Counted from the stretch's first letter, positions 9,634-24,283 are shown. The stretch: 64,000 bases of DNA from Eucalyptus grandis (GCF_016545825.1 NC_052616.1:7564001-7628000); one strand, 5' to 3'. Numbers and translations: made by a program. Notes: generated by a model not told the origin, from the sequence alone.

Positions 9634-11999
9634 CTATTCAGAAGACTCTGATCTCTGCTTCTTGTTGGCATAATCCAAATATCCCTGCCCAAAACAATAG
9701 TAGCGTTCAACAACAGACGACGGTGGCCTCAAAATAAAAAGTTCACACACTGTATATAGGATATCTTCAATAAACAATTGAATGCAGAACAATAAGGAAA
9801 AATCCATGTCGCCTTTTTCCTTCTATCTGTTGCAGCCTGGAGGTATTGCTAATTGCTATGCACCAACAATGCTTGAGTGTTGAAGGGAAGCCTGTTCATC
9901 AGCCAAGTCCCGTTTTTCATTCCTATCCTAAAGAAAACCTTCAACTTTGACATTTGTGTACTTAGTCATGAAACGGTGATCTATGCTAGCAAAAAGAAAG
10001 TAAGAGGGATGAGCTACTTCTTCCTAGGAAGATGTGAAAAGCTAATTACCTGGAGTATCCCCATAGCAGCAAACTTGTCCATTATTGTCTTCGCTACTAC
10101 TGGATGCAACGTCAAAGGTTGTAACAGCAATTCCACGTTCTGTAAACAGACAATGCATTAGCACCCCATGATTAAAATAACAACAAGACACTCAATTGCG
10201 AAAAGGAGTTGAATTTAGCTTTCCATTTGTGAACAATGGGAACTGCCGCTGGACCACTTAAGAACACAACCTAGTAATGCTGGAAGCCCAAATGGGAAAG
10301 TAAGGAAGTGAGTCTCGATGAGAAAACCGCCTTCAAATTGTATAGCAGCAGAACTTTTGAGAAGAGGCATTATTTATTTAACATAGGGCTATCGCATTTG
10401 TTGGCAAATCGGCAGCTTTGCGAGCACATCGAATTATGTGGGACATATACTAGAGGATACAAACTTAAAGCTGTACAAACTAAAGCATTATTTATGGTTC
10501 ATGCTGTTCCTTCTACCGTCACAATTCGGACCTTAGTGAAAAAACAGGACGTCAGGCTAAGACTTTGAAAAAGGAGGGAAAGCAACTTGCACCTTTGACG
10601 TAAAGGTTTCTTCCCAATATGTATAACAAACACCTTCAAGTTTTCCTGTTTTAGAAAGCTCGTCAATAAAAACCTTCATTTGCACAGCCTGATTACAGAG
10701 GACAGAAAGGATAGTAATTTATAAATAGCATGACAGAAAAGTTATAGAAAATAATAGTTTAAAGGAGACGTACATCACGATTGGGACTACGAAACCGGTC
10801 AAGAGGGCAGCCAACCACAAATCCAAGTAGCAAGAATTCAGAGACCTGCACATATACAAGGAAACAGGAACTAATCAGGCCCCCATAGAAACTTTTCCAA
10901 GACCATGCAAATTACTGCACATACACATTTAGTAAGGATATTGTGATACGAGACTGAGAAACAATAAGATAATTGACCAAAACCTGGCCATAACTGCCTA
11001 AGAAACCCCTAACTTTAGGTCAAATCTCAATTTTGTCCAGAACTTTTTTTTTTCGTATAGAATAAATTCGCAAATTTCACTTTAGTCCCAAAGCTACCCA
11101 TGCATTCAAAAATCAATGCTAGTTTCTTCAAGATTATTTGAGAGGTTTGTTGTCAAAATTTGCATTTTCATCAACACACTGACCTACATATAGAATAATA
11201 GCAGTCTCCTGATGTTGATTATCTTGAAGAAACCAATAGCGATTTTTGGAAGCATGGGCAAACTTTGAGCTACAGTTAAATCGAGGATTATTTTAGACAA
11301 AAAAATGTTCGGGGCAAAATTGGGATTGGACCTCAAGTTGAGAGTTTTTCAGGAAATTAACCCCCAAAACCTCAGGTATGATCTAATTGAGATACCAGTT
11401 CTGATGATTCTAGCCCAGGTAAACTCAATGCAATAGCAATATCCTGCTTTTAGATAGGAAATAATGAGACAAGAAATTAACAATACTATTTTAGGGAATA
11501 AACAATAACAAACACCAAGCTGTAAGCAGAACCAACACTGAGAACTTACTCTTTGTTGAGGTCGTTCGCACAACTATAGTCATATTTGGAAGCCAGACCA
11601 AGTACGATAAGCAAAATGCTCCAGTCAACCCAAACACTTGGATTGGAAAAGCTTCTTTATAGGAAGCATCCAAACAGGAATTCCCACAGGAAAAATTCCT
11701 CCGAGAAATGGAGATACTAACACAAAAGCAGGCTGAAAGGCAGACTCATCAAACTCTGAAGATCAGTTGCCATTGAGTCAATATTTGTCTTCTTCCTAAG
11801 TAGAACGCTGCAATTGTGGCAACAACAAAGATCATTTCACAGGTGACAACTGTGTGTACCACAACAAGGTTAGGATCCCAAGAAAGAAAATAGAGAAATC
11901 CCCCAGAGGGACAACATCCAAGCCTAGCAAGCGGCCTTTTTTCTTCGTATGAGCCATCAATAAGTCTTGGAACAAGCTCAAAGGTTTCACGCACCTCAT
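9634..11999 (-). pseudogene. YqgF/RuvX-type nuclease, copy A (broken)
   Basis: Paralogue of the intact gene at 31748-34831. Recognisable exons, in transcription order: 11913-11999 (truncated), 11750-11807, 10774-10845, 10593-10688, 10050-10139, 9634-9684. Relative to copy B, about 645 bp is missing, running from inside exon 1 into intron 1. The frame therefore stops after GLDV and loses the GDKYVG...SD half of the first catalytic motif and the exon 1 donor. The exon 2 donor reads AT instead of GT. Exons 3-6 remain open and conserved, which suggests recent inactivation. A transcript might exist, but the product would be out of frame. Confidence 0.85.
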
Positions 12000-13626
12000 C
12001 TACAAACACCATGAAACAGTTGAGAAACTTCACTCAATGATTCAAACTACATGCTTGGAAAAATAAGCAGAGACCAAACAGGAATATCCATCGATTCAAG
12101 CAAGGCAGTGATGTCAGAGAGATGAACTCTCATGAAGCAAATCAAACACCCATCAACATATCCATCACTACCTACGATTCGTATCTTGAGTGATACCCAA
12201 TAAGGTAAAACCATAAACAAGTACTGGAAGCAGCATAAGGAGCAGCTCTACGACTAGCTAGCGGTAGCATCCGCATAGCTGTCACGGGTCAATGCTAAAG
12301 CCCGTAGCTTGCATGAGCAATGAGCTCCAGCGATGACACAAGCTTATGCGGCACGGTGATCTGACTACTTTGATATAAAAAGCAAATGAACGTACGCCCG
12401 GGAGACAGAATGTAGTGGACACCTGTCTCGAAAGTGCTCAGTCAGGCATTAAGACAAACACTTGGTATGGACGACCATATATCAGAGCCACACAAAGATG
12501 GGTCCTTCAGGTAGCGTCACTTCGTCCGCTTATGGTACCGCCCGGACGACACCCCAGATGTCACCTGCTCTTCCTCGTCCTTCCCCAACGGCAAGCTCGG
12601 GATTCAATCAAGAAAGGCGAGCGATTCTCTGGTCAAATTTGTGCTGAGCTTCTTCACACTTGTTGGCCCCCATCGCCTCCTTGGCAAATTCGGGACTTCG
12701 TTTCACTCTTTCTTTGTTCTTTTGGCCGGTTTCGATTTCACCATTGCATGAGCGGACAGTCTCGTGTAAAAACCCAACCCAACCGAACTAAACTATTAGG
12801 AAAAACTTCTAAACCGAACTAAATTCATCGATTTTTCGGTTTTTGATTTTCAACTTTAAGTTTTTGGTTTTTGCATTTATTTTCTTTTTTTTTCGTTTTT
12901 TTGTCTCACTGATATCGAGTGAAGACGGTGAACACTTCCTTGTCACCGACGGTCTCAATACTCTTCTGCTCGCCAACTCAAGGTTGGGCTGGTTTAACCA
13001 TCCTGAGCCTCTGGTTAGACCCGATTTTATTCGAACGACTATTCACGTATAGTTTGTTTTCTCTGAGTTTAAGCTTTTGAAAGAGAAAATGAAACATTCG
13101 AATTGTTATGATAAATACAACGGACCAAAAGAAAGGTTGTTATGATATTAGAAAGGAGCCGGCGTAGTGTGGGAGATATTAAAAAATGAAAAGAAAATTA
13201 CAAAAAAAAAAATCTCATATCTTCATAATATATGCAAAATATAATTTTATGAAGGATACAAAATAAAAAATTAGAACGATATTTTTAGTGGAAGTTAGTG
13301 TTAGTTATTTGTCCCTCTCGGGTGCTTGCTGGGCAGCGGTGGTGATAGATGAGCAGCCAACTAGTAGCGAAAACAAGCGATGCAAATAGTTTTTATTTCT
13401 TATTTCTAGTCCAAGAAATAGAGAAGTTGAAAATTTTATTTCTCATTTATGTTCCAAATTTATTTCTAAACTAAAACTTTGTTCCAATAATAGAAAAATG
13501 AAATTATGTTACTGAATGGAATTCTATTTCAAACCTATCTTCAAGAACAAAAAAATAGTTTTAATAAAAAAAAATGATTATTATACACATCCTAAGATGA
13601 TGTCTGGCTTTGTTTAGTATTTTATG
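12000..13626. other. Upstream flank of YqgF copy A, shared between units
   Basis: Collinear in part with 34832-35775, and from about 12690 with 41110-41590. The stretch 12415-12800 is moderately GC-rich and conserved with 35241-35640, with short open frames that shift between copies. I do not recognise a protein; it may be a 5' UTR/promoter or a gene remnant. 13080-13620 is AT-rich. Confidence 0.5.
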
Positions 13627-16600
13627 TGTAACATCCAGATTTTCGATCCTATGAGAAATGACTATAAGTTCGGTGTGTCAATGATAATAATTGGTCATGG
13701 ATAGTTCTGAGGATCGACCATGGACTAATTGGCTCGACTAGAAGGGAGGCAAAGGATTGGCCATGGATTGATCAAGGGATTAGCCATGAACCAATCCACC
13801 AACCATGTAAGTGGCCCCGAGCCATTTGGCCATGAAACAGCTACTCGACCATAAGGGTTGATCGATGGCGATCATGGATCAATCTAGAGCAGTCATGTGC
13901 TGGTTGTGGGTGATCTTGTTCGGTCATCTACTGACTGTGGATGACCATGACTTGATCCGATGCGACCGTGCATTAGTCACAATCGCCCCCACACAACCAC
14001 ATCAATTGAGAGCCGACTATGGACTACGTATGCTTGATCATGGGCTAGTCATGGACCCATTGTGATGGATCTTGGATCCAGTCAGGACCCTACTGTGTGC
14101 TAGGTTTTGCGCCCGAGCCTACCTCGAGCTTTGAATTAGCTACAAGCCTGTTATTCTCGACCAAAGCCGACCCAAGGGTCAGCAATTAAGCCCATGCCCT
14201 AGGTCACCGACTTAGCCGAAGTAGGCAATTTTGCCTACGACAACCACACCAAGGGTGGCTTTGCCACGGACCTCGGGTGTATCAGAATTGTCAATTAGGG
14301 ATGTACACAAAAAGCCATTGCCCGGTTCTGGATGCACTTGCAATGGCATATTTCCCATGGTTGTCATATTCTTTGGAAATGGACAAAATAGAAGTTTCTA
14401 GAATGTCCTAGGTTATTCTTGAAGAATGATGACTTACCACTTTGTATAGATATTTATAAATTTGGTAATGATTACCAAAGATTCACCTTGGGAATTAAGG
14501 GACTCTTGGACAAATGGACCAATCGAGATAAGATATAATAGAAGATTCTAGAATACCTCATTAACTGCAATGATGAGTCACCCCACTTAGGTGTCCCCTG
14601 AATATTTTGTAATGATGACCAACAGGTTTACCTTAGATAAGAAGCTGATGACTCATTGGCTTAGGTGTCCATTGAAGATATGATCATCATTACCATAAGA
14701 TTCTCCTTGCAAAACAAGTAGGTTAAGTCATGATGGCATGGAGTAGGTGGTCTAATAAGAAGATGACAAGTGTTTTCCTAGGACCCTAGGCATGCCACTT
14801 TGCAAACTAGGCTTGCCACCTTGATGTTATAGCTGTGCCACTTTAAGAAAGATAATTGAGCCACTTGGAAAATGTAATGATGAGTTTTGAGCCTATAAAT
14901 AGGGAAACCACTCCATTTATTCTCGCTTGGAGCCCTCTTCTCCCCTCTTGCCCTTTTACACGCCATTCTTCTATTTCTCTCGACCTCGCACCATCGCCCT
15001 TCATCGAGTCATTCAAACTAGTTCTTGAGGTTCATCCAAGTTAGTAAGATCCCTATGTCTCCTCTAGGGTGATAGTCTCCATTGTCAAGTCTAGTTAGGT
15101 GCTCACCCGTTAAGCTGTGGGTAGGATGTTGGATCTTTTGTATAGTTTTGCTCATGTTTGTGCTTGAGTTGTTCACCTCGGAATGAGGCCGGGGTTCATT
15201 CGAGTTGAGTTCATCGCAAGGCAATGTCGCCCCAAGCCATAAGGCCTTGGTTTTGGCATAAATAGGATGTCAGGTCCAAGTTTCGCTTGGTGCAGGGGTC
15301 ACCCAAGGCTGCAAAGTCTTGAATCGACATTAAGGCGTGTCGATCTTATACCTTGATCGGTATAGGAATCACTCAAATCCACGAGGTCTTGGTAAGGCAC
15401 CAATCATGACGATTTTTATAGTTCAAGTGGACACGGGAGACTTTGTGCTTGGCGTTGAATCAAAACGTGAATCGAGAGTCATTCTCGATACATGTATATT
15501 CACATCAAGTTGGAACCAAGGTCTGTCAAGCTCGGGATCATCACTAAAGCGAGGTGTACCCAAGGCTCAAGGTCTTGGATCGGCATTAAGGCGTGCCGTT
15601 TCTAAGCTTAGTCCGATGCGAGGATCGACGTTAAGTGAATCATGGACCATGGGTTATTCTTGACATATTTGCTGGTGAAGTATCAGAAATTCATAACACA
15701 CACGAAGGAATGAGCATGCCTTCGAGTTATGCATGTGTCAGCTAAGAGAAAATATAAGAACCGCCTTGTATGATACATTTATGCATGCACTTAAAGAGGA
15801 AAAAGCGTTTGTCGCCACACAACATTGGTTGCGATATCTCGTTCATTGAATGGGATGTCTCGGTTGAGTTGGGATACCCTAATTGAGTCAAGATGTCTAG
15901 GTTTTGAACTCGGAAGCCTCGGGAAACTAGCCTCGAGAAGCCTTAGTTGAGCCGAGATACTCTGTTCGAGCCAGGAAGCCTAGCAAGAAGTTGGAAGCCT
16001 CGGTCGAGCCGAGAGGACCTGGTCAAGTCACAACGAAGCTAAATGAATTTGCATGAGTGCTGATTATGCATAAGTATGATATGTTGATTCGTTCATTGAG
16101 AAGCCGAAGGTAAGCATGCATTGAAGCATGTTGTTATGGATATCTGCATGTATTTGAGATGTAACAATAAGTTTGCTATTGATCTACCATCGACACTGTT
16201 TATGAGTATTGTACTTGGTAGGTTTTGATAACAAGATGTTTTCCTAGTAGAGAATTAGGAATTTTCCCCAAAACTCACTCCCTTATCTTTCAGTCTTATA
16301 AGCATAGAAGTCTCACGTTAGTGTTGGGAGCTGCAGTCATGCTAGCGGAGATCGAAAATTCCCGTGGCCTATGTGGAAACTATAGTATGATCTTGTTTAG
16401 GAAGACCATCTAATTCTCCAAAAAGGATCAATTGACCCGTAGAAAAAGAGTTTGTAAAAGTATTGTTATAATATAAACTAGTGTGTTATGTGTGATGTTT
16501 GTCCCAGTCTTCCAACTGTTGTTTGTTTAGGGAGTTGTTTATTCATGTTTCCGTATATACATGATAACAAGATAAAAAAAAATTGGGATGACGACGAGTA

Positions 16601-16711
16601 TGGGATGTTGCAAAAATAACCATTGCCGCTCAAGACCCTAGATATGGAGTTGGGGTCGCGAAAATAACCCCTACCGCTCAAGACCTTAGAAATGGAATTG
16701 GGGTTGTGACA
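13627..16711 (+). mobile_element. 3.1-kb LTR-like insertion, no coding capacity (element X4)
   Basis: Starts TGTAACATCC and ends GGGTTGTGACA (TG...CA). It is flanked by TTATG (13622-13626) and TTACG (16712-16716), a 5-bp duplication with one change. The second unit has the uninterrupted site at about 35778 and the third at about 43575. No gag/pol frames and no internal terminal repeats are visible, so a solo LTR or a non-autonomous LTR element is the best reading. Its ends differ from those of the other three long elements, suggesting a separate family. Confidence 0.75.
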
Positions 16712-17220
16712 TTACGAGTCTTGCTCCTCATGCAATTTATTGGACAGTCGTAGGAAGTTGCAATATTGTAACTTGCCAAAGCTGCTTCGAGAACCTCCAT
16801 TTCCTTTTTCCTTTCTTTGTGCTTTTATAATCTTGTTTGTATTGCTATTACATGCGCCTCATTCTCAATAATGTTTTGCTATTAGTTGTGAGAATCAAAG
16901 GGTACGTAAGTTCACTAATTGACCTCACTTTTCTATGCGCAATGCACATACACAACATTAAAAGAGACACCATTACCTACCATCTATGAGGCACTTGCCT
17001 ATTGAAAATGACATACAAACATGTATGTAACGCAAAAAGAGGCATTAGACCTAAATAAATTTTTAAAAGACTTCATCTTGGTTTAATCTGGACCTCAAGA
17101 CTTCCACAACATAAGGCACTTAGAGGGTATCCATTCCTCCTGGAGAAAACAAATATACAGATAAGAACTTAAGGGGTGTTGGGCGTGCAGGTATCAACGC
17201 ATTAAAGTAATGAACGTAAT
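16712..17220. other. Unit spacer between two insertions
   Basis: Collinear with about 35790-36300 and 43590-44120. No gene is seen. It ends with the GTAAT target duplicated by the next element. Confidence 0.6.
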
Positions 17221-20200
17221 TGTCATGCCTCAAACCCTGGGCACGCGCACATCCCTTGGCGATCAATTAAAAGTGCAACGTCCCAGGATGCGTCGCCGAC
17301 CCATTCTTTTTTTTCTTTTCTTTTCTTTTGATTAAACGCATGCAGAAGCGAATTATATAAACCCTCAACCAACAAACAAACATAGGGATAGTAGAAACAC
17401 AACAAATGTTGCCGAAGACCACATATTCATTTATTCACTGTTACCCTTAGGGAGTTTAATAGTACAAGTCTTTCTACGGCCACTTCCTATCGACCCTATC
17501 AAAATCCTCAAAGATTAGGGTCAACCTACTTTACTAACGGTAGAATCAGCCAAAAAGGTGTCGCATCTTGTGCCCACCACATCCGCACTCAGTAGATATC
17601 CATGCTACGACCCTGAAAAAGGGTTAACCACGACGGGGTGACATAAATCTCAGTGAATCAAAACCCTAAACCCCAATTAAGACGTAAATTCGTCTCGAAG
17701 GCAGTCCTAAACACGCACCACACAAAACTCACATCGCCTCGACGCGTCCCTGCATATTAGTGCATCACATATGCATTTATAGATACAGCATGCATAATTA
17801 ATAACCGGAACACATACTTTTCATCATTTAAACAATCACATGGGTCCCGATTATAAGGTAAAACCATTATGACACGTCTCATACCGCGTCACACAATTTT
17901 GCCCCATAATCAGGCGTAACTGTCACAACCATTCAGGCGTGTTCCAATTATTATGACCTAACGGCCACGACCAACTCAAAAGTCAGCGGTCATCTAGCAT
18001 AACCGGGCATCATCTCACCCCATCGAGCACGGTAATGTCCCGTGTATACGCATCAAGACGGCATTCCTGTAAGGAGCATCATTTTGAAATCCATCCGCGA
18101 ACGACTTCCCGTTGACTTGGGGGCATTCGAACGTAATTAGGTATTGTCCTACGTAAACACATCAGGACAGGTTTTACTACCCCGTGTAAACGTATCAGGG
18201 TATTTAGGTGATCACATGAGCACACCATCACTCAAGTTCATTGTTATCTTCCTCATTAGCCAAGAAACCAAAATCCCTTTTTCAAATAATAAGCCTTGCA
18301 ACTCTTTTTTTTTTTATGTTTGTTCAAAACCTTCTGAAATAAATTTATATGGGGTCATGTATTTGAAATCATCCCGTCAAACTTTGCTTGCATCTAGTTT
18401 GAAACCTTACGGTTTTATTGAGCACATAAAACTTGGCGTCCAAATCCGACACCATATTTCTTTTCTAATTCTTTGTGCAACCCCTTTTTTTGGAAACAAT
18501 TTAGAGTAACCCCATTTTTTTTGTTCAAAACTTTTGGAAATAATTTCGTAAGTGCTCTCATACTCAAAATTAATCGGTCAGACTTTGCACGCACCTACTT
18601 TAAAACCTTATTATTTTATTGAGCAAATAAGTTTTGATGTCCGGACCCGACACCTCATTTATTTTCTATCTAATTGCCCATAAGGTCACATTTTGCAATA
18701 ATAATAAACAACCATCATAGAACAACCATCCACATAATATCATGCATAAGTTCTCAGTATGCCAACAATCAACCAAATCACAAAATGTACATTTTCTAGC
18801 AAGCAAGACACCAAGAACAACCATAAGACCACAACCGGTCCTTACTAGCAGAAACTAGGTCCACTCGCGCATCTCCAAGATTAATTCCAAAAAAATAACC
18901 AAATGAGTTCAGAAAATTCTCAAATTTGAATATGTTATAAAGGACACCTAAACGAATACTTTTCATGAAGAAATATTGACCCAGATCTCCCTATAATAAG
19001 AGAATTAAATCGCTTCAACCGTTACCAAAACTGTATCCGTGTCCAGAAATTATATTTTCCAAAACCAGCTTGGTTTGAAGTCTAAAACTCATCTGTTTGC
19101 TCTGAAGTTTGGATATGTTAAACTTCAAGATATGATGAAAAACTTTTGTGAAGAAAATCTTTCAAAAATCGAACCCTAAGAGTTAATAAAAATCCTTTCA
19201 ACACCAGAAGGTCACTGGTTCCAAAACAAACCGAGATTCTGCTTTGCATGAAACGGAGCTGAAATCTTATTCTTTTAAATCTATAAAATCTTGAGTAAAA
19301 TATATGTCATAAATGAAGATGTTTAGAATATTTTTAAGAATGAAATAACCTCAAAATCATAGTACATTTTAACCAACGAAAATGGCAAATGACGAGTGTC
19401 CAGTAAACAGATCTGAAGAGAAATCCAACTTAATTAACATAACCATGGTTAAATAACCTAACCACGGTTAACTATCCTAACCACGATTAACTATGTGACA
19501 TCACAAAATTTCAGAAAAAGAAATTATCGGATGAAAAATCAGAGATTGGAAGAAAAAGAAAAAAAAACAATAACAATATTGCTATCATTATTTTTCTTCC
19601 CTCTCTCTCTTCTTTCTCCTCTACTTTACGCTCCCTTCTCATTCAGCCGAAAGTCTTCTTCCTCCCTTTTCTTTTTCTCCCTCTCTCTCCCACTTTTCCA
19701 CCCCCACACTTACGGTAACTTCTTTTGCTCTCTTTCTTCTTTTTCTCCCTCTCTTTCCCACTTTTCCACCCCCTCACGTACGCCAACTTCTTCTACTGCA
19801 ATTTCCCCTCAACTTCCTCCCATGACCTTATTGTTTCTCTCTCCTCTTCCCCCTTCCTCCTCATGACAACCCCCTCCCTTCTTCCTCTTCTCTTCCTTTC
19901 TTCAGTTTCTTTTCTGTTTTGCTCCCAAAAAAACAGCACCGTGTGCTGCTGTCCTGTCCCAAACCAGCCACCATCTTGTGCCATGGCCGTGTACCATCAC
20001 TGTCCGCAAACCGCCCGTCCACCGCCAAAGAGCCACACCACTCATCCACGAGCCATCCGCCCGCCGTTCATGCCAAATCAAACCACCGCCGAGACCCATT
20101 TTTGCTGATCGCCTCCATGACATTTTGGACCTAACCGTGAGTAGCCCTCGCCACCGCTATCACACTCATGTCGTCGGAATTGTCGTTAAGTGAGTTTAGC

Positions 20201-23200
20201 TCCTAATTCTTTGATTAATGCCTAAACTTGCTTAGGAGATTGATTTATGCTTAAGGGTTGTTTAGATTAGCTTAAGAATGGATTAATGTTAATATAATTA
20301 GTGAGATTAGTACATTTGAGGTGGATTAGTCCAAATCAGTAGATTTTTTGCAATTCGAACTTCTGGACGCTTGCGGTTTACTAATTTTATAGACTGAGAT
20401 GTGTTGCGATTTTGAAGTGATTTCCTTCTAAAAAAATGTTTTAGACACCTTTAATCATAACATATATTTTTCTCAGGATTTTTTAGTATTAAAAAGAAGA
20501 CGATTTTAGCTCTGTTATCTTTAAACAGAAAGTCGGACTATACTAGAAATCCCGACCTATTAGGATTCTAGGGGTATTTACTGACCCTTAGGGTTCGAGT
20601 TTATAAATGGTTTATTCACAAAAGTTATTTGTTATATCTTCTATTTAACATACTCAAATTTCAGATCAAACAGACATATCTTGAACCTTGAACCAAATTG
20701 ATTTTGGAAAATAGACGTTCGGAAACAGACCCAGTTTCTGGTGCTGCATTGAGCGATTTATTGGGCTGAATCTAAAAAGATTTGGGTTTAGGTGTCTTCA
20801 TAAAAAAAAAAAAAATTACGTGTCCTTTGTCACATATTCAAATTTGGAAATTTCCCGAACTCGATTGGTTAGGTTTATGGATTTAAACTTGGAGACGCGC
20901 GCAAGCCCGATTTCTGCCAATTAAGACCAATTTTAGTTGGGAGATGGTTTTTGATGCTTTGCTTACTTTAATTAGTGTTTTTAATGACTTATGGATTTAA
21001 TTTATTATTTATTTAATTTTGAAATTTCACTGTTCATGACGCATTGTTTACGAGATACTATTCACAAAGCACTGCTCACGCACACTGTTCACGTGCACTG
21101 TTCACCCGAGAATGAAAAGTGGTCTAATTTCATTTGTATTAATTTTATGAAGTGAATAGATGTGTCAATGCATGGGCATTCGTATGAATTGGGTGATATT
21201 TTGTGCAATTGTATGGTGATTGAAAACTGTTGGTATTTAATTAGAAAATATCGGGTGTTAGGTTTTGAATGCCGAAAGTGTTTTTAAATACTATACCAAA
21301 CCGTCAGATTTTAAAAGAGATGACACAAATTTCTGATTCAATCTGACCGTGTCCCCACAAACGATTATTTTACCATGCATTTTTAATATGAAGAAAATAG
21401 GCCGGGATCACCATTTTAATTGAGGTATTTGAGTGCAATACATGATGTCCTGGGCCAAAATTGAATGAATGCGTGGATGATATGAGATGTCGTTACGAGC
21501 CTTTGGAGCCGGACGATGCTCATTCGAGAATACCCCAAGTCAACGGATGCCGGTCGCAGTGGAGGCTGTACCAATACTCCTATATAGAATGTCGTCTAGA
21601 TGTAGACGTTGCCGTGCTCGATGGTGTGAGATGATGCCTGGCTACGCCGGAAAACTGCTGACTGTTGAGTCAGCCATGGCCAGTGGGTCGAAATGAATTG
21701 GAACGCATGAGTATTGAGATGGTTGGGCCTTATTATGGGGTAAAATTGTGTGGTATGGAATATGACATGTCACATCGGTTTTACCTTATAATTGGGATCC
21801 ATGTGATTGATCGATATGTACTGTGTGGCACACTAATATGCAAGAATGCATGAGAATCATGGCATCTTTGGTTCTAGTCATGCATAAGTTGAACATACTG
21901 TTTATGGTATGCGTGCATGAACCAATAACGCATTTCACACATGCTTCCATTATACTGAGAACAAACCCTTGAGGGGTGGCCCAACTGGAATGGCGGTTCG
22001 TCCGCGCTAGTGCTGGGCCCAAAAAGGACAATACTGGGCTGGGATGAGAGATGGCGGTGCATCCACGCCTCTACCCTAGACAATGCATTTGTGTGGCAAT
22101 GGCCAGGTGAGATCGCTTGTAACGCGATTCGTATGTGATTGATGAACCGCATCATCTAATGGCCATGTGCATTGCGTGTATCGTGTTGAGTTATGACGTG
22201 CATGGTATGGCATATCAGGTAAGGATGTATGAGAATCAACTATTGATTGTTGATTGTTAATCTTTGGTTTGTTGTGGGATAGTTCTGAAGAGATACCTCG
22301 AGTTGAATTGGTGTACTAATTGGGGGACTAGGGGAAGAACTCACTGAGATTTACATCTTACTGGTTATTGAATAACCTTTTTCAAGTCTTCAGTGTGAAG
22401 AACCCGGAGTTTGAAGCGAAAGGGTTAGAGCATAGGTGGCTCGGTAGTCTTTTATGAGATAGACCTTCTGTATTAGCTTGAGGTGTTTATGAAAGTGTAT
22501 TTGATTTGAAACTTGTTGTCCTACTTTTCTATCCCATGTTTGTTATTGTTAGGGGATTAGTTAAATTTGCTTCCGCATGTGCAATAAAATGAAAAAGGGT
22601 CGACGACGAGTCCTAGGAATGTCACAAAATTCTATCGACTACCGAGGGATATGCGCGCACTCGAGATTCGAGGCGTGACAAACTAACTTAACCATGGTTA
22701 ACTAACCTAACCATGCTTGATTAAGACTAAACAATCTTAGTACTAATCTAACCATGATTAGCACTAAACTAAACACTCCTTAAGCTCAATTAACAAGCTA
22801 ATCAAGGATTAGGGAGTTAACTCACCGGAATTCGACGGCAGCAGGTTCATGGCGATGGCGGCGAAAACCTAAGACTACTGTGTCTTGCACAGAGGCTCAA
22901 TGGCAGAGGAAATGGCCCTATGCACAGAGGCTCAATGGCGGAGGAAATGGCCCTACAAGCTCTCAACCAAACGAGGGAGGCTCGGCTTGGCTTGGCTGAG
23001 CTCGCTACGAAGTTGGTGGGGCTATTCGGTGGTCTCGGTGAAGTGGACGGTGGCGTGATGGAGTTTCGGTGGGTGCTGGTGGATGTGCTGGACGGTTGAC
23101 GGCGTGAAGGTGGCGGTTGATGAGAGAGTACTGGTGATGGGGTGACGTGAAAGACAAATGGAGTTGCGGCTGCTGAGATGTGGGCGTGAGGAGATGGGAT

Positions 23201-24283
23201 GGTGGGCTGATGGTGGGTGATGGGTGGTGGGGCTGCTTGAGTTGGCGAGAGTGGAGGGGAGGATGAAGATGGGCTGAAGAAAACGTGAAGAAGAGAAGAA
23301 TGCGGGGGAAAGAAGTGGACAGAAGAAATTAGCAGGGAGGGGGAAATGAACGTGAGGGAAAAACAAAAGAAATGGAGAGGAAGGTGGTCTGCTGAAGCAA
23401 GGGGAAGTTCACGCATGAAAGGGGAGAGATGGGAGAGAGAGAGAACAAGGGAGTCAACACAACAACCAATGAGAGACCTAGAGAAATATCAAGCCACTCA
23501 TGACATATGCCCCTAAAGTCTTCATCCATCAAAGTCAATTGGCCAACCAATGGAGAATTAGCTCTAATTTCTCACATATAACCCATTTTGGGCAGCCAAA
23601 TAACTCATTTAATTAGCCCATCCGAATTTCACCTTAATTTCCTTTTTGTCCGAAATCGATTTTCCACAAAAATTCCGGATTCGACGAAATTTCGCCGAAA
23701 GATGAGACAACCTCCTATAAATGAATCGTGACATGTTCGGACGTCCAATTCCCGAAACCGAAATCAATTTTGTGGTTAAAATCGACCAAACTCGATTTTA
23801 GTATGACCTAACTTATTGGGTAGCTTTTATGGATTTTTGTGCGTTTGACCCGTAGTCGATAATTTTCGATCAACGTTTGTGCATCTCTGAGTCGTAGACG
23901 ACCCTCGGTTGTCATAAAATCGAGAGGTTTCAATTACATGTCCCGAGTATAATATTGATAAAAATCGGGTTATCGTTGTTCGACGCAAAAATCGCAATTG
24001 TGCGGAATCACCTGCAATTCGACTACGTGATTCCATCGAATCAACCTATATGCATTCGCTAATCAATTATAACGGTGTTGTATTGTCCATTGCCGATTAT
24101 TATGGTCGAGCAGTCGATTTCCGATCGAATTCTCTAGTCTGTCACGTTTATGTCCCTTAATGGCTTCACTCAGTAGATTAGTTAACTCGTGAGTGATTAA
24201 CTCCGAGTAAATTAACTATAAGCACGTCTACAAAACAACCATTTCATATATCCGAATCCAGGGCCAAATTTCGGGATGTCACA
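17221..24283 (-). mobile_element. Long LTR-like element X1 (about 3.9 kb) interrupted by element X2
   Basis: On the minus strand it begins TGTGACATCCCGAAATTTGG at 24283 and ends GGTTTGAGGCATGACA at 17221. It is flanked by exact 5-bp GTAAT duplications (17216-17220, 24284-24288). The third unit shows the unoccupied site, GAACGTAATCCTAT, near 44117. The 3' section (CGCTTCTGCATGCG, GGGTCGGCGACGC) matches corresponding parts of X2 and X3, so the three are one family. No coding frames of retroelement type are seen. Likely a solo LTR of a large-LTR gypsy lineage (ends like Del/Tekay); the lineage is inference. Confidence 0.8.
19494..22680 (+). mobile_element. LTR-like element X2, nested in X1
   Basis: Starts TGTGACATCACAAAATTTC and ends GATTCGAGGCGTGACA, with exact 5-bp AACTA duplications (19489-19493 and 22681-22685). 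It shares collinear blocks with X3, such as TCGGGTGTTAGGTTTT near 21250 matching TCGGGTGTCGGGTTTT near 56043, and GGTATTTGAGTGCAAT near 21424. It is 3187 bp long with no internal terminal repeats and no gag/pol, the structure expected of a solo LTR. Its open frames at 19495-20190 are pyrimidine-rich low-complexity translations. Confidence 0.8.

Noticed and set aside
19495..20190. Ser/Pro-rich open frames in element X2
   Set aside because: Pyrimidine-rich low-complexity sequence, open in several frames on both strands, inside a transposable element.
22847..23416. 189-codon minus-strand open frame in element X1
   Set aside because: Ser/Pro/His-rich translation of a biased repeat, with overlapping frames open as well; no domain or splice structure.
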